NCBI RefSeq assembly: GCF_032854445.1
Contig: NC_088303.1
Span: forward strand, 16,063,501-16,127,500
From: Liolophura sinensis
Taxonomy: Eukaryota > Mollusca > Polyplacophora > Chitonida > Chitonidae
Length of the DNA: 64,000 bases
Direction: 5' to 3'
Under the pieces are notes generated by a model, which saw only the letters and a program-made list of their open reading frames with translations, made no database searches and had not been told where the DNA came from. Position 1 is the first letter of the stretch. Each line of letters starts with the position of its first letter. The position numbers and the translations under genes were made by a program. Below are positions 34,013-48,078 of this stretch, piece after piece.

Positions 34013-34605
34013 GGGATAAACAACCGAATACTGGTCAGTCATAACAGTGTCTAACGGGGTGTCACTCCAAGAATTGCTGGCTTCAAGCTGCTAGTCTCAT
34101 ATTTCATGATGATAATGACGATCTGTAATTTATAGTGTACTGAATTCTAATTTGGAATCAGCAATAAATACCGAGTTGCTGCGGTACATCCAGATTACGT
34201 GTAGATGAGATGTAGTAGGAACATTTAGGTCTCATTGCTGACACATTTGTAGTGTTTCCTCACTGAAACACTAGCCACTGGACACTATAGCAACCCACCA
34301 ACTCAACATGCCTGGCCTATCTCCCTACACTGCTCTTTCTTATCATACATTCGAGTACTGCATTCCTGTAAACAACTTCCTCATTACAGTAAATGTCTAG
34401 TGATATGTATTCATCATCAGTGTCAGAGCACATCTTATGTACTAACATCAGTAACATAGCCTAAACTTTTGTATGTTATAACACCTGAACCTTCGCACAA
34501 TACAGACTTTTAATTCACTACTGTAAAAACTCATAATAACTCGTAATCTGTCTAATCTGAGATTCTAGCTACAACAGCACAACAGAATGACTCGAGCATT
34601 TCATC

Positions 34606-34792
34606 AATGTGGCCGCAGTGAGTTCCAGATCTGGCTTCTTCTCCAGCTGTATGTGGGAAGGTCTTCCAGCAACCTGTGAATGGTCATGGGTTTTCCCAAA
34701 TATCTGTTCAGTTTCCTCCCACAATAATTTTGGTCACACAGTATACATGTAAGTGAAACATTCTTGAGTATGGGCTACAACACCAAACAACT
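34606..34792 (+). mobile_element. SINE family 1, diverged
   Basis: Begins at GTGGCCGCAGTGAGTTCCAG and runs through the body to AACACCAAACAACTAAAT. Confidence 0.75.
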
Positions 34793-34997
34793 AAATGATC
34801 TCTTCAAACTCAGGTGGTTTCCTTTTCCAAATGACAACGGCTACAGGGTGTATGAGAAACACAGGGTAATCAATTACTTAAGAGTTGTCATAAAACATAT
34901 TGAACTAAAAACTTTAACAGGTCAGTTTGATGAACACAAAGGTATAATCCTGCCCTAAAGATACACCTGTTACTTTGAACATTACAATTACAATGAA

Positions 34998-35135
34998 GTG
35001 CGCCCTCCAGTTGTACGTGAGATAGTCTGCCAGCTACCTGCAAATTGTCTTGAGTTTCTTCCAATGTACATGTATAAGTGAAATATTAATGAGTACAGCA
35101 TTAAACACCTATGAATTACATAAACAAATAAATAA
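34998..35135 (+). mobile_element. SINE family 1, diverged fragment
   Basis: GTTGTACGTGAGATAGTCTG through TATAAGTGAAATATTAATGA to an (AAAT)n tail, with an internal deletion. Confidence 0.7.
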
Positions 35136-35924
35136 AGAATAAAATGCACCATACACATCAAGGGTAGACTGTGCACACTCAAAAATGTCCACCGCAACAC
35201 TACCCACAAGACTTTCCCCACATTATCTTACAATGTGTTAACAAGGATTATCTCCAAAACCCACAAAATTGCTATCTTTTTTACTTATTTTTACTTTACT
35301 TTTTTTTACTTCAATTATTTCAAATCTTACCTTGTTCTGTAAAGGTCATTATTTAGAGTATACAGAATCATGGATTTGGTGAATTTACAATGTACTACAG
35401 AAGTTTTCAACAAGAAGAGTACCATGGAACGATGAAGTACAAAAACTTGAACATTTCTGGTAACTTGGGTTACATGTATCAAAAGATGGCATATTTCAAA
35501 CCTGATCAGGTGAACGTACATGTACACAAAATATATGTACATCTGTCTGAAAGTAACTTTTTTGTTAGTTTCAAGTAACTTCTTTGTTTACCAGCTTGGC
35601 TATACTCAACACACCTGAGTGATCATGAAGTGCTTATACAGACAGGTGAACACACAGGTAAAGCGTATACATGTAAGTAAGCCAGTTCATCACAAAGTCA
35701 TCCCAGAGATCCCTGCCTGCATTAACCAGCCAGTCAGGTAAAAAGCTAACAGGCTATATGAGCTGAACTAAGACAGGCGACACCTGCCACTGAGAGCTGG
35801 GCCTTTGTCAAAATGTTTGCAAGCCCGTAACTCACCTGTAACCCTATGGGATAAGAGACAGCAGCATAGTGCATACATCAGCCAGATACCACTCATGCAC
35901 GCAACAATCATTCACACATCCATA

Positions 35925-36600
35925 CATGTACATCATTCAGGTATCACCATATACACACAGATCCCTCATACATCACCCATGTATCGCCATACACATATAA
36001 AAAGATCACTTACACATCCAGGCATCATCATACACCTAACACAAAGATCACTCAAACAATCATACATCACCCAGGCATCACCATACACCAACAAAGATCA
36101 CTTGCACTTCCATACATCACCCAGACACTACCACATACACACACACAAAAAAATCCCTCACACACTCATACATCACACAGACATCACTATACACACACAA
36201 GATCTCATACATCACCCAGACATCACCATACACACAACATCTCATCCATCCATACTTCACCCAGACATCACCATACACACAACATCTCATCCATCCATAC
36301 ATCACCCATACATCACCATACACACAACATGTCATCCATCCATACATCACCCAGACATCACCATACACACAACATCCCATACATCCATACATCACCATAC
36401 ACACAACATCTCATCCATCCATACATCACCCAGACATCACCATACACACAACATCTCATCCATCCATACATCACCCAGACATCACCATGCACACAACATC
36501 TCATCCATCCATACATAACCCAGACATCACCATACACACAACATCTCATCCATCCATACATCACCCAGACATCACCATACACAGACAAGATCTCATTCAT
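35925..36600 (+). repeat. 45-bp minisatellite (CATCACC/CACACA-rich)
   Basis: The right part (about 36190-36600) holds about nine copies of a 45-bp unit containing CATACATCACCCAGACATCA. The left part contains older, more variable copies. As 45 is a multiple of three and the unit has no stop in several frames, it produces long false reading frames on both strands (His/Ile/Thr-rich on plus, Cys/Val/Tyr/Trp-rich on minus). I do not regard these as genes. Confidence 0.9.
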
Positions 36601-37520
36601 ACACTGTAATCATAAAGTATTCAGTACTGTATTCTGCAGAAAATTTTGGCACAAAATAGGAAATCTAAAACCAGTTTTCCTCAAATATGATTGTTTGTGA
36701 AATTTGCTCTGGATTCTTTCTTTCACATAAATTTCTTCAAAGGAATACCATATACTGTATACGTAATCTTTTCTTAAATTCTACATGATAAAGGTTGTAT
36801 TCCAACACTTTAGACCGAAAATACTGAAAATATTAACAGACAGAAATAGAAGAGCTAAGACAACATCTGCAGAACAAATTAACAATTGCAGAAACACCAA
36901 GGATAACTTGTGTACAGACTCTATATTCTGAATATTCATAAAATGAACCAGAATTTTTCTCAGCTGTTGCACAGCTAATAAAAAAAGATTCATATGTATA
37001 CACAAAGACAGTATACAAACAGAATATTATACTGCCAGCCAGCTACACATACACAAGACAGTCAGCACTGGGACTTTATCCCAAGTACATGTATGATGAT
37101 GAGTATCACAATTCATGTACTGTTCCTGGACTAATTTGGAAAGCACATATTTCCAAATAGACAGCATGTCTGCTACGCAACAAATTTCCATCTGTTGATG
37201 TGTGAACTCATGTTTGAATTTGTGAACTGGAAAGCAATACATCTAAAACAACAGTGATGTTAAGCAACAATTCAAAAAATAAATCCAAAACAGGAGGGAA
37301 GAGAATTCTAGCAGTATTATGATACATGTTATGTACATCTGCAGGACCTTTATTTATTGACTTACTTCGCTGACAGTACTTGCTGTGTTAAAGTTTATTC
37401 CATTAATGCTGTAATGGATGTCTGAACCCACACAGATGAGACAAAAGTAAACCTGATAAAACAATCTTGGTGACAGGTGTCTACGATATTGCCATGGTAA
37501 CAGGGGTCTGGGCGGTTGCC

Positions 37521-37790
37521 AAAAGGTGCCTGCATGGAACACTGCTTTGGCAAAAAGGCTCCTGGGACACTGCTCTGGCAAAGGTGCTTGGGACAGTGAT
37601 CTGGCAAAAGGAGCCTGCCTGGGACAGTGCTCTGGCAAATGTGCCTGCATGGGGAACTGCTCTGGCAAAGGTGCCTGGGACACTGGTCTGGCATAAAGGT
37701 GCCTGGAAAACTGCTCTGGCAAAGGTGCAGGAGACACTGCTCTGGTAAAAGGTGCCTGGGACACTGCTCTGACAAAAGGTGCCTGAGACA
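37521..37790 (+). repeat. ~30-bp minisatellite
   Basis: About nine degenerate copies of a roughly 30-bp unit (GGTGCCTGGGACACTGCTCT followed by GGCAAA) lie head to tail. Open frames on both strands across it are artefacts of the period. Confidence 0.85.
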
Positions 37791-38866
37791 CTTTCCTGGT
37801 AACAGCTGTGAGCCAGACAGCTGTATTTAACTACAGGTCAACAGTAATATCTCCACAAAACTTGGAGAAACTCCTCTTTGCCCTAAGGTTTGAGGTTTAC
37901 AATCTGCAGTTTTATTCAGCCAGAATATCAAACATACCCGCAGGTATGGTTTGATAGCAATTACTTGTAACTGCAATAGTTACATGTAATAGCTTAACAG
38001 CAGCACATGCATGAACATGTCACGTTACAATCAATAAACTGACACAGAGCACAGTCTACCCTACATGGAGCAGATTATCTTTCTGCCATAAACTTGGACA
38101 TTTCTAGTATTTAGATCTGTGACCAGTGCCCATAATACTGATTCTGAGATGCCAAATGCCATGGTCTAATTTTGTGTTCATATCCTTGTATAAATCACAC
38201 ACCACTTGTACAAAATGTTCAGGGCTCTTACACTTGACCCTATACATATGAAAGTATCTGGAACACTGTGAACTAAACTGCAATGCATTTTTCCCCCCCA
38301 ACTGCATGGACAAAAGTCACACTATAAGCATACACTTCCTTTTCTCCACCACATACACGGCCATCTTCATACACACTTCACTACTATAAAACACACATGT
38401 ATGCAAATGTGTATGACTAAAGATATGTCTGTAACAAGAAGCCCTGATCTTGTATGCATGTAGCCTCCCCAGTGTGTGTAGGTGGTACTACAATGTCCTA
38501 TGTGCCCCTGGTACAGGTACATTCCAGGGATACTACAGCCACTACAGGGTTACCTGTGAGTCGCATTTTATACATATATATATCATCTACACATATTAGT
38601 CACTTTATAGGTACATGCAGTGCAGGCCATAGGACAGTAAATGTAGGTACACATCAGCATTTTTAAGGTCAGCGTTTCTGGATCCTCACTTCATCTGGGA
38701 TGCTCATAATTAGAATTGTATTGTTTAAAGATCAACTGTACACTGTACTTGTACTTCATTTGTTTAACTGAAATTACACGTATCTGAACCGATTTTCATG
38801 TCTTTTGGCTTTTTGTGTATTGGTAGACCAACATTTAACTTGTCAATCTGAACACTTTGACAAACA

Positions 38867-38869
<3 letters not shown>

Positions 38870-38911
<42 letters not shown>
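38870..38911. repeat. (AT)n microsatellite
   Basis: An uninterrupted AT dinucleotide run of about 42 bp. Confidence 0.95.
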
Positions 38912-38913
<2 letters not shown>

Positions 38914-41900
38914 TCAGAAAAGGATACTTTCTACACAAACTTTGTGCCTGCAATGCTATCAAGCTGTACAGTGCAGGAAGTGCACTCTTACAGTGATGAA
39001 AGAATTATTTCACTGTAAACATCTTTTTTTAAGCAGTTCTTTAACATGCAAAACACAGCTGAGGGAAGATGAAGTTACAATACGACTTTTTAAAATATGT
39101 CTGAGTACAAAAAGGCAACTCTAAAAGTATTTTATACATTCCATGAGCTTTGATACTGGTCATGTAATTTGTATCAGTATGGCTGCCTAATTCTACAGTG
39201 GTTAATGTCTGGAAAACAGCCTTCCTTTCATGCTATGATACTCAGAACAGCAACCAAAATGTGAAAATTACTTTCAGTTAATTCTTAAATATTTGATGGA
39301 TGTCATTAAGTAATTATCTCATTACAGGTATATCACACCCTATACACATCTACATGTAATTCTAATTGTACTGCCAAAAGAAAAATTCCTTAGCATAAAA
39401 AAAACTAGCAAAGGCATCCTGCATTGCTACTGTACATCAATATGCAGGACAATACAGTACCTGGTGATAAGAATAAAGCAAACAGGATCCAGGAGAGTAC
39501 ATGTAAAATATACAGTTTAGAGCTTAAAATATACATACATAAAAGCACACTAAAAATTACAACACACGTAAAATTTCATCAGGTTGACTGTGCAGTGCAT
39601 AACCTGCGTAATTCCTGACTCGAATACACAGTGTACAGATCCTAGCTATTCCCATCAGTATGACAATCATGCTGGAACACAAATTAAGATTTGCATGTAT
39701 ACACTTACCAATTCTACTACATCAGATCTAGATAAAAATCTGTGTTAAATAGAGAATGATGACATGTAGCAGAAATAGTTACCCTCAGCCAACTCTACAT
39801 GCATGTCTATATATAATCCACCGTTGATTTTGGGAGAGAAATACATTATGGCAATAATCAATATGTCATCTCACCATTATATCACATCACACTCTTTAGA
39901 TGATAGAAAAATTGGCAAGGCCGGTCAATTGTTCCCCTAAATCAGCGGAAACGTACTGGGCGTCGGCAAATAACCTTGTCCTTTACCACTTTCACACTTC
40001 TCTTGACCAAGTGCTGTCATACCCAAAATGAGCAGATTTTGTTGAGTTTTATATCAGTTGGATCAAAAATTTCCTCTACTTAGAAAAAGTCTTGAACTTA
40101 TTCTTATACTGTCAGCGTTTTTGTATAATTAGTTATACTTTGAAAGCTTTACACTTCTGTCTACAATAATGAGCTATAGTGCCTTAATTATTCTGTATGT
40201 TTGTCATACTATTTGTCAATCTTCATTTTTTGCTAAATATTACATCAAAAATGTGAAAAAGTTATTCACTCGTCTACTAATGGTATTTACCTTAAGAAAT
40301 TGACAAAGATGTGCAGCAATTAATACCATGGCTTGTCTGACTTTCACTATTAAACATGAAGTATCACATATTGAAAATCCTACATGGCAAATCCAGATCA
40401 AATCAGCCAAACATTCAGTTGGTTTCAGTTAAATGTTTGCATTATTAATAAAGTCTGCCGACATGACCGTGTGGCCACATCAGTAAGGTAAATGTACAGG
40501 TACATCAGTAAAATAGCAGGCTAATGTCAGCAACACAGGTATTACATTCCACATACCCCAGGTCAACATATCTGACTCTGGACATGTCAATGTACATGTA
40601 ATCTATGTATACACACTTTGTTTATAAATCATACAATACTAAAACCATCTTGATCACCAGGCTACCTCAAATGTACGCTAAGTTGTATAGCGTTTTAACA
40701 GGTCAACACGGACAGTTATCTTCCATGATATACAGTAAATGTACATATACACATTATGTATATGTGTAACTTCATACTGAAAAGAAACCTCTCCATTCAA
40801 CTGTAAGGGACAAGAGAGACTAGATTAAATATCTAGACCATGAAGAATAAAGTGTTGTGTTAAAAACACACCTAGAGAAAATTATAACCTATTTCTGATG
40901 AGATCATAGTGTTTACAAATGTCCTGATTACCTGTAGAGAGGATTGTGTTCTGGTGCTAACATATCTACCTCACAGAACAATGTTCCTAGCTCCCAGAAA
41001 AGACCAGAGCTAAGGTCTGCTGGTGAGACCAGCCTTTACTGCAGGGAGGGAGGCAAGCTTCAGGCTACAGGCCCTTCCTATGGATTATCCAGTGCTAATG
41101 TATAGGGCTGGGACATAGGCCTGAACCAGTGCATGAGCACATCACAGCTTTCAGCTGTAGTTACCCTAAAAACTCTCCACATTCAGTAGGCATGTGTCAT
41201 GACATGTGCTGCAAAGATAGCTAAAGACAGAGATTGCCAGGAATTGCCCTATATACCACAAAAGTCAGCTCAAAATAAGAAAAATAAGACAGCCTACCCA
41301 GTGCATGCATTCATTAGCACATAGGCATGTATTTCACTCACTGTGACTGTGTTAGAAGTATCATATCTGGGGCACCGTAGATATCCAAAAAAATCCTGAT
41401 TGCTGAAATTTCAAGTAGTAATGTGCTTCCACTGATCAATTAGTCAGATTATGTAATTACTTATTAAGTAGTGTTTCAGATTGACAACTGTGTTGTCAGC
41501 AGTTATCCCAGTAGTTATTTTAACCATTTTTATGAATTTTAATGACCAAACACAGCTTGGGCTATGAGTCTGGGAATTTGTGTGTGCAATGCCATCTTCT
41601 CAAACTGGCTGTCACAGGGCCGACACCTTATAGTGTGCATTAACCAACATGATTTGTGACAAGCACCTAATGAACAAAGCCGAAGTGATCCCCTACACAA
41701 AAACATCCCACAAAATTTGACGCAGACAAGTTCACTTCCTATGAAAATTGTTTGCGTGCTTTAACATATACTCATCAGTGTATTAAGCAATTTCAAAGAG
41801 TCTTGAAACCAGATTTGACAAGAATGTCAGCATACTATCACGACTTTACACAGGAGCTCAGCTTGGTTTAGAAGTCTCAATGTCAAGGCTTTTCCAGGCC

Positions 41901-42306
41901 CAAGTACAAAAAAAAAAAAAAAAAAAAAAAAAAGATTCTCCAGGCTTTTCGCAGCTTTTTAATGTTTAAAGGAACCCAGCTAGTAAGACAAGCAGGATAT
42001 GTATTTGAATACACAACATCATCCGTGACTGACGAGCTGACTAGCTGATCGAGAGAAACATTTTCATAAACAATTGAACGCACAAGCCAGGGTTGTTCAT
42101 TGCTAAAACTATAACTTATCTTACATATGGGCACCAGAATTGTATGTTCCTGTACTTTTCTGAAGTTTAATGTTTTTAACACTCGGTTTGAAGAGAGAAA
42201 ATAGGCAAGAAAATTGCTGTCCTGAGAAAAAACTTACACAAATGTGAATAGGACATACTTTTGATTACCATAACAAGACATAATATTTGCTAAAGATCTC
42301 AAATAA

Positions 42307-42610
42307 CCTTATTTCCAGTCATACTGCTGGCCGCCATTATAAAAATGAAATATTCTTGCGTACCTGTACAGCATAAAACACCAATGAAATAAATAATTTC
42401 ACCTATACAATGGTGGCCAGCATTATGGTGGGAGGAAACTGGGCAGAACCTAGGGGAAACCCACAACCATCCGCAGGTTGCTTCCCACGTACGGCCGGAG
42501 GGGAAGCCAGCATGAGCTGGACTTAAACTGACAAGGACCGCATTGGTGAGAGGCTCCTTGGTCATTACGCCGTTCTGGTGTGCTAAACACTTTGGCCATG
42601 GATCTCCCAC
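42307..42610. mobile_element. Composite inverted SINE family 1 insertion with 12-bp target duplication
   Basis: A plus-oriented 3' segment (about 42317-42393) is followed at once by a minus-oriented segment with tRNA-like head (about 42395-42605). GATCTCAAATAA flanks the whole (42295-42306 and 42611-42622), so the composite may have entered in one event. Confidence 0.8.
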
Positions 42611-43734
42611 GATCTCAAATAAGATCACAGGAAAAAGTCATTGCTGGGGTGCTTGCCCTTCAACTGCAATGTACATGACATGAAATGTGGGTTCAATCCC
42701 AGTTTTAGACAGAAAATTTTGCACCCTCCCCTACTTTTACTGCTCTTGAGGCATTCTTTGTATGGTTTTGCTGGAGAGAAATTGCCTATCGATATGGCTC
42801 ACGTCTCATATTCAAAAGGAAAGTTGGTCAGTAACTCGTTAAAGGTTGATCACATATCTTAATTCCTGAAACACTGTTCTCTTTGCAAGTCCAAGTTACC
42901 TACTTTCCCAGCATTTGCAACTTTGTAACATCCTGCACCCTTCACTGCTCCAGCCAATTTCTTAAAGAGTTAACTACAGGTATGTTTAAATGCGAAGGCA
43001 ACTTACAGTATAATAATCAAATATGCTGAATAAAACTCGAATGAGATCACCTAATTTTAAGAACTAACACATTTCGGTTTACTAAACAACAAGTTCCAAA
43101 CATCACATGACTGAGAGAGGCATATTCTGTGAGTATAAATGGTGTTGGTTTTAGTCAGCTTTATTCTTTAAAAACTACTGACATCTATAACACACTTCAG
43201 TGTCATGTTATTTGTTCTAAAAAGACAGAAAGTCTTGTGCAAGCTCCAAAAACAAGACACCGACCTATTGGAATGTAGGACTACATTTGACTGAAATATC
43301 TCGCACAATCACTTCTGACAATCTCATACAGATACAGAAAACCATACATTCCATGAGATGTAGAATACATAGTTGTATAAATACAAATGGTAAAACGCAA
43401 ACTCTGGCAATGTGAAATTGGTTACATGTATGCTTCTGTTTCCTTTTGCAAACAAAAAAAACAACAAAAATAATCAAACTCACTTCATGCAAATTTATAC
43501 TTATAAAAAATGCTTGAAACAAGCTGTTGATAGAGTATACTGACTTCTTGTTTTTTCGTTTTGATGTATAAAAAAAGTAGTAGCTGACAAACTGTTCACT
43601 CCTTCCCTTTCAACATTTTCGTTCAAAATACAGAAACTTTCTTCCGTTAGAAACCAACTTAAAATTTACCTGATTATGTCAGTGCCAGTAAACCCCAGGC
43701 CTTAAAGTTCCACACCTGACTGTTTGCCTGACTG

Positions 43735-43866
43735 TTTATTTGATTGATGTTGTACGTCATTCTCATGTATATTTCACTTATATGGTGGGAGGAAACAGTG
43801 CAAAGCCATGGGGAAACCCATGACCATGCGCATGTTGATGACAAACCTTTCCAAGCACTATCGGAG
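43735..43866 (-). mobile_element. SINE family 1, diverged fragment
   Basis: TTTATTTGATTGATGTTGTA through TGGTGGGAGGAAACAGTGCA to CTATCGGAGAGG, with several small deletions. Confidence 0.7.
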
Positions 43867-45889
43867 AGGACTTCGCCTATGATCTCATGTTTAGAGGGCT
43901 TAATTATTAAGACAGTAAATAATATATGCAGCTCTACCCAACCCCCCACACAGAGTTGTCTCCCCTCTATTGTACAGAAAACACTTTTTCTCGCATGCTA
44001 TTGATATACGCTAACCAGGTGGCATAGTCACAAAACAGTCAGGGATCAACCTATTAATCTCTGGTTCATTTTCATTAATCTCTGACCATTTTTTACAAAA
44101 CTTCATTTTCTTTTCGAGACTTTTTTCTAGAAATAACCTTGTAAAACCTCAACAAGAAAAGTTACAAAACTAGATTGACTACGTCTTGTATGTATGTATG
44201 TTTGGGTGTTTACGGCATAGTTAGTGATCCTCAGTCTTCGCACTTCATGGAGGTCTCTGTAATCATTAGGCTACAGTAGCGCTTGAGTTAGACTTTAATG
44301 TGAAATTTCAACGGTGAAATATAACTTCTTAAAAACTTTTTTAAAAAAATAGGTAAAGTTGAGGGGTAAGCAACAATAAATGACACATTTTTAATGTGAA
44401 AGTAGTAAAAGTACAACATTTTTAAAATTTCCCTCTCGTCTGAATTTAGGCTTTTGTCATTGAGCTGCCATTATGAGTGTGACAAGTTACCTGCCTTTGA
44501 GTATTTGATCCTAATGCCTTTCGCTATTTCGCTATTTCATCTATGAATTGTACAACAAGTAAGATATGAAGTAAAATGTACATGTATGTCTCTGCACAGA
44601 ACCTTGTCTACGTAGAGAATACACGCATATGTACTTAATTGTGTACATAATATTACACACACAAGCACAAGTTACTGCAGTCAAACTGTCAACAATAGAA
44701 AGTTCTATTTTGGCGTCTATTGTACATGCGCACATGTTTTGGTTAACTAAGGATTAAACCTTAAATATTCATTCGTAAAATACAGAACTGTGGTACACAT
44801 AAACACTGACAGCTACACACATGTATGCATGAAGTTCACCATGTACGTAGGTTAAACCACCAAGAGACGTAGCCTGAGTGCACCCAGCACTGACTGCACC
44901 ATAATTTACAAAACAGTTGCATGTACATGTCAAGGTCATCAGCAGCAAAGCTATACAAAAAGTGTGGGCAGTTATATCACACAGCATATTGCACCAATGT
45001 TAAAGATGCTACAGCAGCCTAGGTTTAACCAGGGCGGTGTCTCGGTGTCTTTGAGATGCCATATTCTGACAAAATTCACATAGAAGGAAGGTGAAAACAG
45101 GAGAAAATTGGAAATGAGACAGTCTGATTCCAAATTCTGGCTAAATCTATGTACAGCAGAAATCGCAACAGTGCTTTCAATGCTATTTATCTGAGCGCTT
45201 ACATATGTCACATAATACAAGTGACCACTTATTTGTTGTGTATTTCAATGAAAATATTTGTCACTGAAATAAAGTTCTGAATTCTGTCTTGATCAATAAT
45301 ACTACATCTCTCTGCGTAGCGCTACTATCTTGTGCTAGCAGTAATGGACACCTCAGTTAACATGTGATATCGTTACTCAAATGGTGACATGTGGTCATAT
45401 TTATTATATACATATATACAAGACATAGTAAATCTATTTTTGTAAGTTTTCTTGTCACATAGCCTTTTGAGGTTTTCACCTTGACAAGGTCATTTCTGGA
45501 AAAAAAAGTTTCAAAAACATTACCATGTACGAAGATAACGAATAATTTAAACTAATCACAAATTCACAACAAATGCCGTATTTGATTTAAATATTTCATC
45601 CATGACTTGGCTACTCATATTTCTAGATTCTGAGAACGCTACCAATCATAGAAAGGTGTTTTCTAGGGTTGCTGGGATGATTATCTGTGGCAAAGATGCC
45701 AGTTTCAGCAATGAAAAAAATACATGTACATAATTACAATTTTTAATACCTGCAAATATTTTGCGCAAAACTTTAGATCAAATATAGTGACCAGATGTTT
45801 TAATGCTCATGTCAAATTTTAATTTTACTATCTATATGTTGCGTGTACATTAATATAACTTTGGTGGTTCGCAAATTTCTGTATTAGCC

Positions 45890-46110
45890 CAGACTCCTGG
45901 TGAACCAGGGGCTATTATCTAACGACTGTTAGACAGCGCCTCTCCCAGTCAGAACCTATGCTGGAGGAGTAATTATTTACCCCACTTCGTCAGACACACT
46001 ATCATCAGAGCCTAATCAATACACGCAGCCGCTTCCCCACAGTTGCGTCTCCATCTGCAGCCGCTCGCCATCCTGATGTGTTGGTACTTGTACTTCGGCT
46101 ACCAAAGAAC
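45890..46110 (-). other. GC-richer patch, candidate untranslated first exon or promoter
   Basis: Against an AT-rich background this patch holds GCGGCTGCAGATGGAGACGC on the minus strand with an ATGGCGAGC start and a short 19-codon frame. It could be a leader exon for the minus-strand PRDM2 gene, but no donor is assigned. Low certainty. Confidence 0.2.
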
Positions 46111-46429
46111 AACGAGCTCATTAATCCGATAGCAAGAAATCCATTTGATGACTACAGTAGATCCACATGTACACACATGGACTGTCTGAAGTTCTCCATC
46201 ACCGACACTAATACTAGTATTTTATAGGTCAGTTAGGAGGAGCTACTGCGTAATACCCTTCCTTCTTAATCTTCTGGCCCAAGTCATCCTGCATGCATTA
46301 TAAACCCACATTAACAATCCAGAAAGATCTCTGTTTGTAAACTGGACCATCTTATCAGACGTTAATATGACAGACTGAGCACAGACTTGCTTAACACCAT
46401 TCCTGAGAATTTCTTACTTTTTCAATGGT

Positions 46430-46560
46430 AGTTTGTTTTATGGTAGGTGGAGGATACCAGTGCCTGTGGAAAACCTACTACCTTTGGCAAGTTACTAATA
46501 AGCTTTTCCACATGTGATGATCACACACAGATATGGCATAATGGTGGATTGTAAGACAAC
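46430..46560 (-). mobile_element. Diverged SINE-like relic
   Basis: A GGTGGAGGATACCAGTG and ACCTTTGGCAAGTTACT arrangement matches the middle of the relics near 28040 and 19945. Confidence 0.4.
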
Positions 46561-47429
46561 TAGAAGTATTCGTGTCAAAGGCCATGTTGCAATCTTAAGT
46601 AACTGGGTCAAAATCAACAGTCCACCTATGCCTAACACTTGTCTCAAAAAGTTGGACAAAACCTTGCGATCTTGAGCAACTCTGACCAGCCGGACATAAA
46701 CATACGCAACTGGGTGCTTCGAGTCACAGAAAAGTAGAAAATGTTTAACGTGGTGATCACAAGCCCACGCAGATCAACTAAAACCAGCAGCTCAGTTTTA
46801 TGCTCCCATCTGCTCCTAGTCTCCAAACACCCAGTTGCTCCCAGTTGCACAATTGCTTTACACCGAACTGGCATTTAAAAGACATGCACCTTTCACCGAT
46901 AGACCAAGGTCTGCTCCCCTCGGGTGTTTTTGTCAAGGCAGTCATTGGTGTCATCCTAACATTCCTATCCAAGTCTTACTTCTTACTGGCTTCTCCATGC
47001 TAAGGTCTCACTGATGTCTGATCCTTACTGACAAGTCGACACCAAATGATCTTGCACCTGATATGTCAATTCAACAAAAGACTGCAAGGGCAAGGAAATG
47101 CGGACCTTACTACATCACAAACTTTCTTTTTGGACTTATAACATTTTGGCTTTGGCTTGCATATCGTCTACTTGTGTAAGCTGTTTTAAGATTTTTAGGT
47201 TCCCATAAAAAAAAAAACAACATTTTCTAATATGTATATCCTTATTTCACCAGGGAAATATTAGATACACTAATATCCTAGCTTCAGCAAACCTTATACT
47301 GCTTTTTGGAAAGTTGGGAGCCAGGTTTGAACTCCCATCTCTCTTGATAAAGGACACGGAGGTATGCATAGGTATAGGGCTAAAGCAATTATCCAGTCAG
47401 TGTGCCATGTGTGATGACATCAGCTGTAG

Positions 47430-48078
47430 CAGGCAGCGAAATTTGGCGCGAACGAAACCGTCGGTCGCGCAACGGTTACGTGCGGTTCAATTTGGCTAAC
47501 CGGAAAATCGGTTAGGCCAACTGTCCAACGAGAACGTCCTTAGAGTCAGTGTACATTAGGTAACTACAGATAAACTGGACTGAACAGCTTTCATAATCAC
47601 AACGCGGCCAGTATGCGGTCAGCCACAGCCAGCTGCCTGTGCTGGTCACATGGAAATGTAATCATTCATATATGCTTTACAGGCTTTGAGATAATACTCA
47701 AATTATTTATTTTGACTTATCTTTTCACATATAAGCCTGTATAACGGAATTTTACGTAAAAATGTGCCACAGGAGTCAAGTACCAACCAGGCAACACACA
47801 ACGTTGAAACACCGTGTGAGTGTAAAATTTCTCTTTCATTTGTTCACCAACCTTACGGTATGAGCTGCTAGATATAGAAAAGAAAAACAAACATAACATT
47901 GAGCTGAATACTTTTATTAATGATCCAGAATGATGCCTGAAACATAAACCACGTAAACAATTAGCGTAACCGATCGGGTTGATAAACATACGTGGCGTAA
48001 CCGAATGATCGGTTAGGCGAGGCGGAAAAGACGTAACCGATTTCTGGGTTTCGCCGGCAGGCCAAATTTCGCTGCCTG
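47430..48078. mobile_element. Non-autonomous TIR element (MITE-like), 649 bp
   Basis: The 18-bp ends CAGGCAGCGAAATTTGGC (47430-47447) and its exact reverse complement (48061-48078) are perfect inverted repeats. They are flanked on both sides by TGTAG (47425-47429 and 48079-48083), a 5-bp target-site duplication. The subterminal regions are full of short CGGTTA/TAACCG repeats in both orientations, more GC-rich than the surroundings. No transposase frame is present. A five-base duplication with a CAGGC terminus does not fit the common hAT (8 bp), Tc1 (TA) or piggyBac (TTAA) patterns. Confidence 0.85.

Larger units (their letters stand above)
32933..35924. other. Probable PRDM2 first intron or 5' flank
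   Basis: The strong splice acceptor at 32933 implies that the PRDM2 transcript starts further right. I could not place the upstream untranslated exon. Only repeats are recognisable here. Confidence 0.45.
37791..45880. other. No gene recognised
   Basis: AT-rich sequence with SINEs, an AT microsatellite and a poly-A run near 41909. May be PRDM2 first intron or flank. Confidence 0.45.

Noticed and set aside
35805-36518. 237-codon plus-strand frame rich in His, Thr and Ile
   Set aside because: It is produced by the 45-bp minisatellite, which is open on both strands; no domain or start context supports a gene.
36117-36600. Minus-strand frames rich in Cys, Val, Tyr and Trp
   Set aside because: Antisense readings of the same minisatellite.
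37354-37791. 145-codon minus-strand frame with a Pro/Ala/Gln-rich repeat
   Set aside because: Follows the ~30-bp minisatellite and is matched by open frames on the other strand.
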